Shown here: positions 8,108-15,897 of the stretch, one piece after another
How the letters are laid out: every line of letters starts with the position of its first letter
Numbering within the stretch: the first letter of the stretch is position 1
Source of the DNA: Legionellaceae bacterium
Lineage (GTDB): Bacteria; Pseudomonadota; Gammaproteobacteria; Legionellales; Legionellaceae
Length of the DNA stretch: 16,888 nt
Direction: 5' to 3'
NCBI GenBank assembly: GCA_023266075.1
Contig: JAHFRX010000012.1
Span: 1-16,888, forward strand
Notes under the pieces: generated by a model
The model's database searches: none
What the model was told of the DNA's origin: nothing
The model's input: the letters and a program-made list of their open reading frames with translations, nothing else
Made by a program: the position numbers and the translations under genes

Positions 8108-8878
8108 ATGAATTTTGCTTTAATTCTTGTAGCTCTTACAGCACTGACTGGATTCATCACATTACTGGATATCCTTTATTTTGAAAAAAAACGACAAAAA
8201 AATGCTTCAATGCCTAAATTGATTGAGCATGCACGTTCTTTTTTTCCTGTGTTTCTTGCCGTTATCCTATTTCGCTCTTTTCTCATCGAGCCTTTTCGTA
8301 TTCCTTCTGGCTCTCTAGAACCTACGTTGCTCGTGGGCGATTTTGTTGCTGTCAACAAATTCATTTATGGCATTCGCCTACCCGTGATAGAAAAGAAAAT
8401 TTTCTCTATTGTACATCCCAAAACAGGCGAAATTGTGGTTTTCCGATGGCCACCTGACCCTAGCCTTGATTACATCAAACGCGTCATTGGCGTACCAGGA
8501 GATACGGTTGCTTATCGTGACAAAAAATTATATATCAATGGAAAAGAGGCCTCTCAAACATTTTTAAACTACGAAGTGGATCCCGCCTCAGGACGAACTG
8601 TGGCACGATACCAAGAAAATTTAAATGGCATTGTTCACGACATCTACACTCGACCGGGTGCGCCAGTGGGTGATTTTGAAGTTAAAGTACCTCAAAACGC
8701 TTATTTTTTAATGGGTGACAACCGTGACGATAGTGCGGACAGTCGATACTGGGGCGTCGTTGAAGATAAATATTTACGTGGCAAAGCTTTTTTAATTTGG
8801 ATGAGCTGGGATAATCAACAATATGCCGTCCGATTCAATCGTATTGGACATCTTATTTCTAGCATGAGGTCACATTGA
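8108..8878 (+). CDS. lepB: Signal peptidase I (LepB)
   Basis: LepB removes signal peptides from exported proteins at the periplasmic face of the inner membrane. The 256-residue protein has two N-terminal membrane segments (about 3-25 and 45-60). The catalytic serine is Ser69 in IPSGSLEPTLLVGD and the general-base lysine is Lys124 in DYIKRVIGVPGD. The later family box MGDNRDDSADSRYWG is intact. The residue after the catalytic serine is Leu rather than the usual Met. The protein is shorter than E. coli LepB (324 residues) but normal for many other species. AGGA overlapping the lepA stop serves as Shine-Dalgarno motif, 10 bases before the ATG. The stop overlaps the rnc TTG start. Confidence 0.97.
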   Translation: MNFALILVALTALTGFITLLDILYFEKKRQKNASMPKLIEHARSFFPVFLAVILFRSFLIEPFRIPSGSLEPTLLVGDFVAVNKFIYGIRLPVIEKKIFSIVHPKTGEIVVFRWPPDPSLDYIKRVIGVPGDTVAYRDKKLYINGKEASQTFLNYEVDPASGRTVARYQENLNGIVHDIYTRPGAPVGDFEVKVPQNAYFLMGDNRDDSADSRYWGVVEDKYLRGKAFLIWMSWDNQQYAVRFNRIGHLISSMRSH

Positions 8879-9570
8879 AAGACTTAAGACGCTTAATAGA
8901 ACGACTGGAATACACGTTTACCGATTTAAAATATCTTCACGTTGCGTTAACGCATCGAAGTGCTGCAAGTAATCACAACGAACGTCTTGAGTTTCTTGGT
9001 GATGCGATTCTAAATACAGTCATTACAACAGCACTTTTTCATCGGTTTCCCGATAAAAATGAAGGCCAATTAAGCAGACTTCGAGCGCACTTGGTTAAAG
9101 GTGAGATGCTCGCACAAGTTGCTTTAGAAATTCACTTAGGCGATTTTTTATTTTTAGGACCGGGTGAACTCAAAACAGGTGGCTTTCGTCGCAGCTCTAT
9201 TTTAGCAGATGCATTAGAAGCAGTTTTTGCAGCAATCTTTCTTGATGGTGGATTTCATGCCGCTCAGGCTGCAATCCTAGCACTTTATAAGACGCGTTTA
9301 GACGATAATTTAACTGCGCTAAATACAAAAGACCCTAAAACAGAGCTCCAAGAATACTTACAAGCACGTAAAAAACCACTCCCTGAATATACACTCTTAA
9401 GTGCTATAGAAACCGAATTGGAAACTAGTTTTGAGGTCAACTGCAAGGTCTACTCACCGTCACAAGACAACGCGCTTCAAACCACTGGCGTTGGGCAAAC
9501 ACGTCGCAAAGCAGAACAAGAGGCAGCACAGACTTTACTGAATTTACTAAAAGAGATAAGCGGACTATGA
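8875..9570 (+). CDS. rnc: Ribonuclease III
   Basis: RNase III cuts double-stranded RNA, processing the rRNA precursor and many mRNAs. The 231-residue protein has the full catalytic domain: the signature NERLEFLGDAIL begins at 35, with Glu36, Glu39 and Asp43, and the second metal-binding pair Asp112 and Glu115 lies in ADALEAVFAAIFLD. A double-stranded RNA-binding domain runs from about 152 to 227 and ends in the conserved RRKAEQEAAQTLL helix. The start is TTG (8875), overlapping the lepB TGA as TTGA and preceded by GAGGT. RNase III often controls its own message, but no such hairpin is obvious here because the upstream sequence is lepB coding. era, the usual next gene, is absent. Confidence 0.97.
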   Translation: MKDLRRLIERLEYTFTDLKYLHVALTHRSAASNHNERLEFLGDAILNTVITTALFHRFPDKNEGQLSRLRAHLVKGEMLAQVALEIHLGDFLFLGPGELKTGGFRRSSILADALEAVFAAIFLDGGFHAAQAAILALYKTRLDDNLTALNTKDPKTELQEYLQARKKPLPEYTLLSAIETELETSFEVNCKVYSPSQDNALQTTGVGQTRRKAEQEAAQTLLNLLKEISGL

Positions 9571-10535
9571 AAAAATTAAGATGTGCTGTAATTGGCGTGG
9601 GTTATTTGGGCCATTTTCACGCACAAAAATATCAGCAAATCGAGCACGCAGAATTAGTTGCTGTTTGTGACATTGACCCTGACGTTGCAAAAAAGGTTTC
9701 TCAAGCCTTAAATGTCGCACCTTTTATCGATTATCATGATTTATTTGGACGTGTTGATGCCGTCAGTATCGCCGCAACCACACAATTTCATTATGACATC
9801 GCTAAAGCATGCCTGGCTCAAGGAATTCATGTGCTTCTTGAGAAACCAATGACACAAACAGTAGAAGAAGCAGAGTCGTTAGTTCAGCTCGCAATAGAAC
9901 AGGGTGTCAAACTTCAGATTGGACATCTTGAACGATTTAACGCCGCACGTCTCGCGCTAACACCTTATCTCCACGAACCTTTATTTATCGAGTCTCACCG
10001 TCTTGCACCCTATACACCAAGAGGTGCTGATGTGAATGTTGTACTCGATTTAATGATTCATGACATTGATATCATTCAATCTATTGTTAATGCCCCAATT
10101 CGCTCTATTGATGCACAGGGTGCTCCTGTTCTCTCTTCTTCAATTGATATTGCTAATGCACGCATTACGTTTGAAAGTGGATGTGTTGCAAACGTAACAG
10201 CCAGCCGAGTCAGTTTTAAGACTGAACGTAAAACACGTATTTTTCAACGTCATAGTTATATCTCTGTGGATTATCAAGAAAAACAATTTGCTGTTTTTGA
10301 GAAAGGTGACGGCGAAATGTTTCCCGGGATCCCCAATGTATTACGTCATCAAATCGATATTGAAAAAACAGATGCCTTACTAGAGGAAATTAAGGCTTTT
10401 ACGCGCTGTATTATCGACGACACTCAACCTTTAGTCACCGCCGAAGAAGGTAAATCGGCACTAGCAACAGCAGCTGCAATCACTCAACGTATTGAAAATC
10501 ACCTCACTCAGCATGACACAACTACAAATGTCTAA
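9567..10535 (+). CDS. Gfo/Idh/MocA-family NAD(P)-dependent sugar oxidoreductase, GnnA-like candidate
   Basis: The 322-residue protein has the two-domain Gfo/Idh/MocA layout. An N-terminal Rossmann fold carries GVGYLG (10-15) and a DIDP segment ending the second strand. The family motif EKP is at 92-94. A C-terminal sheet domain contains DLMIHDIDI with His165 as the likely catalytic or substrate-binding residue. The ATG overlaps the rnc stop (ATGA), and the 3' end overlaps lpxB, so it is embedded between them. In Acidithiobacillus ferrooxidans the family member GnnA, encoded beside lpxB, oxidises UDP-GlcNAc at C3 so that GnnB can aminate it for amide-rich lipid A. That neighbourhood makes a GnnA role plausible, but no gnnB is present in the window, so the substrate is unproven. 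Confidence 0.88.
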   Translation: MKKLRCAVIGVGYLGHFHAQKYQQIEHAELVAVCDIDPDVAKKVSQALNVAPFIDYHDLFGRVDAVSIAATTQFHYDIAKACLAQGIHVLLEKPMTQTVEEAESLVQLAIEQGVKLQIGHLERFNAARLALTPYLHEPLFIESHRLAPYTPRGADVNVVLDLMIHDIDIIQSIVNAPIRSIDAQGAPVLSSSIDIANARITFESGCVANVTASRVSFKTERKTRIFQRHSYISVDYQEKQFAVFEKGDGEMFPGIPNVLRHQIDIEKTDALLEEIKAFTRCIIDDTQPLVTAEEGKSALATAAAITQRIENHLTQHDTTTNV

Positions 10536-11673
10536 ACATGTGGTGATCGTTGCAGGGGAAGCTTCCGGCGATCACCACGGCGCAACATTGGTACATGAAC
10601 TGAAAGCACGCAAGGGAGAGCATTATCAATTTAGCGGTATTGGTGGACAACGACTACAGCGTGCCGGCGTTACGCTGTTGTGCGATCTAGCACAACATGG
10701 TGTTACAGGTTTAGTCGAAGTACTTCGACATATCCGTGTGATACGACAAGCTTACAAACAATTACAACAACATTTGATAGACACACGCCCTGATTTACTT
10801 ATTTTAATTGATTACCCTGGGTTTAATTTACGTATCGCTCGATTTGCAAAACAAACACTTGGCATTAAAATTTTATACTATATCAGTCCACAAATTTGGG
10901 CTTGGAAAGCAAAACGAATTAACGTCATTGCTAAAAATGTTGATCACATGGCCGTGATCTTGCCTTTTGAAAAAACCTATTACGAAAAAGCCAATATTCC
11001 GGTTTCTTTTGTTGGTCACCCTTTAGTTCAACGTATTGCACAGGTAAAAACACAACACCCCAAGCGCGCAGACTATGGACTTCCGCACGACAAAAAAATG
11101 ATTGCCTTACTTCCGGGTAGTCGTGTGAATGAAATAGAACAACATATGCCAGTTTTTTACAGTGCCGCAAAAAAAATACATGCCCAACACCCTGCTTTAC
11201 ATTTTGTCATCCCCGTCGCTGAAACACTTGAGCTTTCACGTCTGCAACACTATTGGCCTGACCGCACAATTCCCTGCTCATTTATCAAAGGACATGCACT
11301 AGAGATTGCTTACTGTAGCGATATTCTCATTGTCGCCTCAGGAACTGCATCTTTAGAGTGCGCTTTACTCAATAAACCAATGGCCATTGTCTATAAAGCA
11401 TCTTTGTTAACGTACATTTTAGTCACAAAGCTCATCCGCGTGAATTATCTTGGATTATCTAATTTACTACTCAATCAAATGGCAGTTCCTGAGTTACTAC
11501 AATACGACTGTAATCCAAATGAGGTAGCTCATATGATTCATCTTCTGTTAACCGATCAAAAATACACGCATCACATGCATCAAAAATTAACCGAGTTAGA
11601 ACATCAACTATCGCTTGCACAAATTGACTGTTCACTTCCAGCACTTGTGACTACACTTCTCGCTCCATCATGA
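10513..11673 (+). CDS. lpxB: Lipid A disaccharide synthase (LpxB)
   Basis: LpxB joins UDP-2,3-diacylglucosamine and lipid X into the beta-1,6 disaccharide of lipid A at the inner-membrane surface (glycosyltransferase family 19). Family motifs are clear: AGEASGD near the N-terminus, IDYPGFNLRIA, YYISPQIWAWKAKRI, FVGHPL, LLPGSRVNEIE and ASGTASLECALLNKPMAIVYK. The ATG at 10513 gives 386 residues and places AGEASGD at the same depth as in E. coli LpxB. An ATG at 10528 and a TTG at 10492 are alternatives, and none has a clear Shine-Dalgarno motif. The gene overlaps the preceding oxidoreductase by 23 bases, suggesting coupled translation. lpxA, lpxD and fabZ, frequent neighbours of lpxB, are not here. 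Confidence 0.96.
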   Translation: MTQLQMSKHVVIVAGEASGDHHGATLVHELKARKGEHYQFSGIGGQRLQRAGVTLLCDLAQHGVTGLVEVLRHIRVIRQAYKQLQQHLIDTRPDLLILIDYPGFNLRIARFAKQTLGIKILYYISPQIWAWKAKRINVIAKNVDHMAVILPFEKTYYEKANIPVSFVGHPLVQRIAQVKTQHPKRADYGLPHDKKMIALLPGSRVNEIEQHMPVFYSAAKKIHAQHPALHFVIPVAETLELSRLQHYWPDRTIPCSFIKGHALEIAYCSDILIVASGTASLECALLNKPMAIVYKASLLTYILVTKLIRVNYLGLSNLLLNQMAVPELLQYDCNPNEVAHMIHLLLTDQKYTHHMHQKLTELEHQLSLAQIDCSLPALVTTLLAPS

Positions 11674-11691
11674 TTTTTTCATCAACCCCCA

Positions 11692-11719
11692 TTGCATCAC
11701 AAGCTATCAATGTTATAAT
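11692..11719 (+). promoter_or_regulatory. sigma70-like promoter of tRNA-Leu with GC-rich discriminator
   Basis: TTGCAT (11692-11697) and a perfect TATAAT (11714-11719) are spaced by 16 bases. The following GCCGCC is a GC-rich discriminator of the kind found at stringently controlled stable-RNA promoters. The predicted start near 11726 leaves only about three bases before the mature tRNA 5' end. Confidence 0.75.
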
Positions 11720-11728
11720 GCCGCCTGT

Positions 11729-11815
11729 GCCGGGGTGGCGGAACTGGTAGACGCGCCGGATTCAAAATCCGGTGGTGGTGACACCGTGTCGGTTCGATTC
11801 CGACCCTCGGTACCA
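11729..11815 (+). tRNA. tRNA-Leu, anticodon CAA
   Basis: This 87-base class II tRNA decodes UUG. The acceptor stem pairs GCCGGGG with CCUCGGU, including two G-U pairs, followed by discriminator A and an encoded CCA. The anticodon stem CCGGA/UCCGG encloses the loop UUCAAAA, giving anticodon CAA. A long variable arm (around GGTGGTGACACC) is typical of leucine tRNAs, and the T loop GTTCGATTC is canonical. A terminal G1-U72 pair also occurs in some E. coli leucine tRNAs. Its 3' end could serve as an integration site, but I see no repeated copy of it in the window. Confidence 0.97.
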
Positions 11816-11922
11816 TTGAGTACTTTTTAGCAGCCCTCAATGACTCGCAACGGCACAAACAAGACCTACTTTCATCTGAAAATTAAAATATCAATTCTGT
11901 GAAAATATAAAAATTAGTTTTA

Positions 11923-11950
11923 TTGATCAATATATTATCACTGATATCAT
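11923..11950 (+). promoter_or_regulatory. Possible promoter and palindrome upstream of the beta-barrel pair
   Basis: TTGATC (11923-11928) and TATCAT (11945-11950) are spaced by 16 bases and could drive the downstream beta-barrel genes with a leader of about 100 bases. The -35 lies inside a perfect 12-base palindrome, TATTGATCAATA (11921-11932), which could act as an operator. The surrounding 11816-12059 region is very AT-rich and holds no other recognisable gene. Confidence 0.3.
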
Positions 11951-12059
11951 ACAACGAACAATATCATCACTTCTCTATCTTTAGAAATGGACAATAATAC
12001 TTGCAAAAAAAAGCCAACACGCTAACATGAAGGCATTGTTTTTAACTGCAAGGAACATG

Positions 12060-12698
12060 ATGCGACTTGCTTTTTTGCCGCTTATTTTGATTCTCCCAAC
12101 AACACACTATGCAGCCACGCCTATCAATGGTTGGTACAGTGGCCTATTCGCAGGCTACGCCTATATTCCAAGCAATGTGAATAAAGTGAACTACAATACT
12201 CGTTACACAGATGCCACACACAAAGCAGGATACTTAGCGGGTGGAAATCTAGGTTATAAAAGCAATCCGTTGCGCTATGAGGCTGAACTCAGCTACTTCA
12301 ATGCCAATGTCGCGCATTTTTCACAAAATAATATTCGTCAAGATAATGTCGGCGGCTATAACAATGGCATTTCCGGTATGGCAAATATTTACTATGACTT
12401 TTCAGGCATTGTATCTTGTTTAGAGCCTTATCTTGGATTTGGTATTGGATATGCATGGTTGCGCGAACAATTAAACAACCTCACGTCAAACACACAAACA
12501 AACTTTAGAATAAACAGCAGCGCATTTGCATACCAAGGACTCGCAGGGATCACTTATAACTTTGCTGAAAATTATGCTATAAATATCGGTTATCGTTATA
12601 TTAGAACACCCAACATGTTTAGCTTTGGGACTACATTTCAAAGTCATTTCGCAGTGCTCGGCGTCTCCTATCGCTTTGATGATGCACGTTATAAATAA
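12060..12698 (+). CDS. Small outer-membrane beta-barrel protein (first of tandem pair)
   Basis: The chosen start at 12060 follows AAGGAA by 4 bases and gives a clean signal peptide (MRLAF, hydrophobic core, cleavage near HYA at about 18-19). An ATG at 12027 would add 11 residues but has no Shine-Dalgarno motif. The 212-residue product alternates hydrophobic and polar residues in short aromatic strands (GWYSGLFAGYAY, ANIYYDF, YLGFGIGYAWL, AINIGYRYI) and ends in VLGVSYRF plus a six-residue tail, typical of an eight-strand surface barrel. It resembles the broad OmpA-barrel/surface-antigen superfamily; I cannot name a closer member. The next gene, 13 bases downstream, is a paralogue with matching motifs. 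Function is unknown; adhesion or surface antigenicity is possible. Confidence 0.82.
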   Translation: MRLAFLPLILILPTTHYAATPINGWYSGLFAGYAYIPSNVNKVNYNTRYTDATHKAGYLAGGNLGYKSNPLRYEAELSYFNANVAHFSQNNIRQDNVGGYNNGISGMANIYYDFSGIVSCLEPYLGFGIGYAWLREQLNNLTSNTQTNFRINSSAFAYQGLAGITYNFAENYAINIGYRYIRTPNMFSFGTTFQSHFAVLGVSYRFDDARYK

Positions 12699-12711
12699 TA
12701 AAGGATAAAAC

Positions 12712-13473
12712 ATGCGCTCAATTAGGACAATGACGATTGTTAGTACTTTTCTTTCGTGTGCTCATGCCGCGACACCTGTACCAGGGCTTTATGCTGGCGG
12801 CATTTTCGGAGGAACTTATCAACATAATGTCAATGGAGTAACTAATACAAACACGATTATCGATCAACTCTCTATCCCTTTATCAGAGATTCCATCTATC
12901 GTCGCCAATAAAAACATCAATACTACCTTGGGTTATAAAGTCCTCATCAACGGCGGCGGTCAACTTGGTTTTCGATTTTGCGACAATTTTCGTCTTGAGC
13001 TCGAGGCGCTATATAATAACAATCCCTATAACTTTCTTAACATCAACAACGTTACAATCTACAATAATTCAAGTACAACCGCAGGATTTCGCTTACATGG
13101 CGCCACCACAAGCGGCTTAGGTTTAGTGAATATTTACTACGATTTCCTGGGAGATGGAAGTAGTAATGTGGTTCCTTATATCGGTGGCGGCGGTGGCTAT
13201 GCTTATATTTACAATGTTGTTAAAATTTTCTACAACGGTGAACTTGTGACACCAAATAACCAAAGCATTAAAAGCCACAACTCTGCACTGGTTGGACAAG
13301 CAATCATTGGGTCCAGCTACTTTATGGATGACTTCTTCTCTATTGCTATTGACTTCAGATACTACACCACACCGGTGCAAAAATTCATAACTAATATTCA
13401 CTCAACACAAAACGTACAACTCCAAGTCTATTCATTCAATGTGATCTTCAATGGAGCATTAGAGCTTGGCTAA
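12712..13473 (+). CDS. Small outer-membrane beta-barrel protein (second of tandem pair)
   Basis: The 253-residue protein starts at an ATG preceded by AAAGGA with about 7 bases of spacing. It has a signal peptide cleaved near AHA (residue 19), giving a mature N-terminus ATPVPGLYAGGIFGG that parallels ATPINGWYSGLFAG in the preceding gene. Further shared landmarks are the NIYYDF strand, the following PYxGxGxGYAY segment, and an (I/F)xYRY-xTP-like strand near the end. Insertions relative to its partner are Asn- and Thr-rich (about residues 40-60 and 100-125), as in exposed loops. It probably forms an outer-membrane barrel. Its terminal bases overlap the TTG start of rpe. The specific function is unknown. 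Confidence 0.82.
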   Translation: MRSIRTMTIVSTFLSCAHAATPVPGLYAGGIFGGTYQHNVNGVTNTNTIIDQLSIPLSEIPSIVANKNINTTLGYKVLINGGGQLGFRFCDNFRLELEALYNNNPYNFLNINNVTIYNNSSTTAGFRLHGATTSGLGLVNIYYDFLGDGSSNVVPYIGGGGGYAYIYNVVKIFYNGELVTPNNQSIKSHNSALVGQAIIGSSYFMDDFFSIAIDFRYYTTPVQKFITNIHSTQNVQLQVYSFNVIFNGALELG

Positions 13474-14125
13474 GATATGGATTTCACCGGCAAACATTTT
13501 CCCCTCTCTGCTTGCTGCAGATGCTATGCGCCTTGGAAAGGAGATTGCAGAACTCAAAACCCTAGGTATCACAACAGTTCATTTAGATATCATGGATAAT
13601 CATTATGTCCCTAATTTGTCTTTTGGTCCACATATTGCAAAACACATCAAAACACATTTTCCCGAGCTTCATCTAGATGTTCATTTAATGGCAACTCCAG
13701 TTGACACGCTGATCGAATCATTTGCAACCGCCGGGGCCAATCGAATTAGCATCCATCCTGACGCAACCACAGATCTTGATAAAAGTCTTGACTCAATTCG
13801 CTCGTTGGGTTGCGAAGCGGGATTAGTCTTAAATCCAACAACATCTAGTACATGTCTGACATGGTGCGCACATCATCTTAGTTTTGTGTTACTCATGACC
13901 GTAAATCCTGGTTTTGGTGGCCAAAAATTAATTCCTGACGTCATTCCCAAAATAAAACAATTAGCAAAGGACTATCCCACGCTCGATATTGCTGTTGATG
14001 GCGGCATCGACACAAGTAACATCCAAAGACTCGCCGAAGCAGGAGCCAAAACATTTATCATCGGTTCAGCTTTATTTAACACTCATGACTACAGAACGAC
14101 ATTAAACAATCTATGCGGATTATAG
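13466..14125 (+). CDS. rpe: Ribulose-phosphate 3-epimerase
   Basis: Rpe interconverts ribulose 5-phosphate and xylulose 5-phosphate in the pentose phosphate pathway. The 219-residue TIM-barrel protein has the expected motifs: PSLLAAD (13-19), HLDIMDNHYVPN (39-50), DVHLM (71-75), MTVNPGFGGQ (134-143) and VDGG (177-180). The metal ligands and acid/base residues are visible as His39, Asp41, His73 and Asp178. The only in-frame start that keeps the first strand is TTG at 13466, which overlaps the end of the beta-barrel gene by 8 bases and has GGAG upstream. An ATG at residue 21 would remove the PSLLAAD motif. The 3' end overlaps slt by 13 bases. Confidence 0.96.
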   Translation: MAKIWISPANIFPSLLAADAMRLGKEIAELKTLGITTVHLDIMDNHYVPNLSFGPHIAKHIKTHFPELHLDVHLMATPVDTLIESFATAGANRISIHPDATTDLDKSLDSIRSLGCEAGLVLNPTTSSTCLTWCAHHLSFVLLMTVNPGFGGQKLIPDVIPKIKQLAKDYPTLDIAVDGGIDTSNIQRLAEAGAKTFIIGSALFNTHDYRTTLNNLCGL

Positions 14126-15897
14126 CTCACCTCTGTCTCTTAGCACCGCTACTCTGGCATACCGCAGGTCATGCCTCTGAAGCTTACTTAAATCGCTTTA
14201 ACCATTATCTCACTTGGAGTCAACAACTTCCTGCAACACCCACACCAGACTTTCTTAAGTTTATTCATGAAGATAAACCACTTGCCATGAAATTACGTGA
14301 AAAATGGTTGTACGATCTCGCACAACATAATGATTGGCATGCTTACCTTACGCATTATCAACCCTCGGCTGATCTCAGCTTACAATGCTACGCTCAATTC
14401 GCGTTATATCAAAAAGGACAACAAAAAAAAGCGATCGAAAATTCAAAAGTACTGTGGCTCACCGGTCAATCACGTCCACCTGCTTGTGATAAATTATTTA
14501 CCTTGCTGTTGAATGATCAAGTCCTTGACAATCAGTTGATTGAAGAGCGCGTAAAACTTGCTCTTGCTGAACGTAACCTTTCTCTTGCGACGTATTTATT
14601 GAAAAAACATGAACCACAACTGGCTTCTAAACTCGATGCAATACATCAATCTCCAAAACAAATTCAACAACTTAAACCAGGCGCTTTAAATGCTGAGTTC
14701 TATCTCTACGGTATCAAGCGCATGCTGTTACACAATGTTGATCATGCGAGTCAACTCTGGCAACAAGCAAAAACACATGGCTTATTGAACGAAGCACAAC
14801 AACAACAACTCATTGCTCAAATCGCCATCTATACATCGATTCGTAATAAAAATGATGCAAGCACTTGGTTTTCTCGTATTAAACAAGAATTTATGAATGA
14901 ATCTTTATTAGAATGGCAGATTCGCTTTGCATTAAAAAAATATCAATGGGCTGAAGTTGAGCGTCTCATCCAACACTCAACCAATCAAGACACACCCATT
15001 TGGCAGTACTGGCTTGCTCGCTCAAAAGAAGCACGCGGTTTACGTCCTGAAGCCATTGAAATTTATAAAAAACTTGCAGAGCATCGTCATTATTATGGTT
15101 TTCTAGCAAGTATCCGTCTTCATCAGCCACTTGAGTTTTTACATGAAACATCGAATTTAAATACAGCGTCATTGCTGATTTATAAACCCGTGACTGATCA
15201 ATTAGAAACATTATATCGCAACAAACAAACGACAACTGCTTCAAAATTAGCCAACGATTTTGCAAGCGAGCTTCCTAAAGACGAAAAAAGCGCTTTTGTG
15301 CATTGGTTAGCTAATAACTTAGGCTGGGTGGGTAAATCTGTTTATTTAAGTAACGATGAAGCACTGGTCAATCAATTGACACTGCGTTTCCCATTGGCTT
15401 ATCGCGCTGAAATCAAGCAGCAAAGTCAGCGTTATCACGTTTCAGAGGCATTAATTTACGCCATCATTCGTCAAGAAAGCGCTTTTCGTGATGATGCCCT
15501 CTCTTACGCGGGTGCTCATGGTCTCATGCAACTCATGCCTAAAACAGCCCGCTGGATTTCAAAAATACACCACATCTCTTATCAAAATAAGCAACAACTC
15601 TTTACATTGACGAAAAATATTCATCTCGGTGTCGCTTATTTATCTCATTTATCAAAACACTACAATCAACAACTACTACTCACCGTTGCCGCTTATAATG
15701 CCGGCCCGACACAAGTGCGTGTTTGGTTGAATGCCTATCCTTTAAAAGAAGCAGATATCTGGATAGAGGCCATCCCTTTTTATGAAACACGCAATTATAT
15801 CAAAAGTGTTATCTCTTATTATGCCGTTTATCAATTTCAATTGAAAGAAAAACCCCGTCTAGACGCATTTATGAAACCGTATACGGATTCATCGTAG
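14113..15897 (+). CDS. slt: Soluble lytic murein transglycosylase (Slt70-like)
   Basis: This periplasmic enzyme degrades peptidoglycan to 1,6-anhydromuropeptides during turnover. The 594-residue protein begins with a signal peptide (MRIIAHLCLLAPLLW, cleavage near GHA at 22). A long alpha-helical superhelix follows (about 25-425). The C-terminal lysozyme-like SLT domain (about 430-570) has catalytic Glu455 in IIRQESAF, then GAHGLMQLMPKTA and AYNAGP at 527-532. It is somewhat shorter than E. coli Slt70. The ATG lies inside the 3' end of rpe with no obvious Shine-Dalgarno motif, so translation is probably coupled. Its last 29 bases overlap the end of the convergent ketoacyl synthase gene. Confidence 0.95.
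   Translation: MRIIAHLCLLAPLLWHTAGHASEAYLNRFNHYLTWSQQLPATPTPDFLKFIHEDKPLAMKLREKWLYDLAQHNDWHAYLTHYQPSADLSLQCYAQFALYQKGQQKKAIENSKVLWLTGQSRPPACDKLFTLLLNDQVLDNQLIEERVKLALAERNLSLATYLLKKHEPQLASKLDAIHQSPKQIQQLKPGALNAEFYLYGIKRMLLHNVDHASQLWQQAKTHGLLNEAQQQQLIAQIAIYTSIRNKNDASTWFSRIKQEFMNESLLEWQIRFALKKYQWAEVERLIQHSTNQDTPIWQYWLARSKEARGLRPEAIEIYKKLAEHRHYYGFLASIRLHQPLEFLHETSNLNTASLLIYKPVTDQLETLYRNKQTTTASKLANDFASELPKDEKSAFVHWLANNLGWVGKSVYLSNDEALVNQLTLRFPLAYRAEIKQQSQRYHVSEALIYAIIRQESAFRDDALSYAGAHGLMQLMPKTARWISKIHHISYQNKQQLFTLTKNIHLGVAYLSHLSKHYNQQLLLTVAAYNAGPTQVRVWLNAYPLKEADIWIEAIPFYETRNYIKSVISYYAVYQFQLKEKPRLDAFMKPYTDSS

Noticed and set aside
11814..11842. CATTGAG/CTCAATG inverted repeat after tRNA-Leu as an intrinsic terminator
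   Set aside because: Only 7 AT-rich pairs, a 15-base loop, it uses the tRNA 3' end in its stem, and no T-run follows.
12027..12059. Upstream ATG start for the first beta-barrel gene
   Set aside because: It has no Shine-Dalgarno motif and would add a poor n-region; AAGGAA sits correctly for the ATG at 12060.
11800..12059. Integrated element at the tRNA-Leu 3' end
   Set aside because: No integrase gene and no second copy of the tRNA 3' end were seen; the following genes look like ordinary chromosomal genes.
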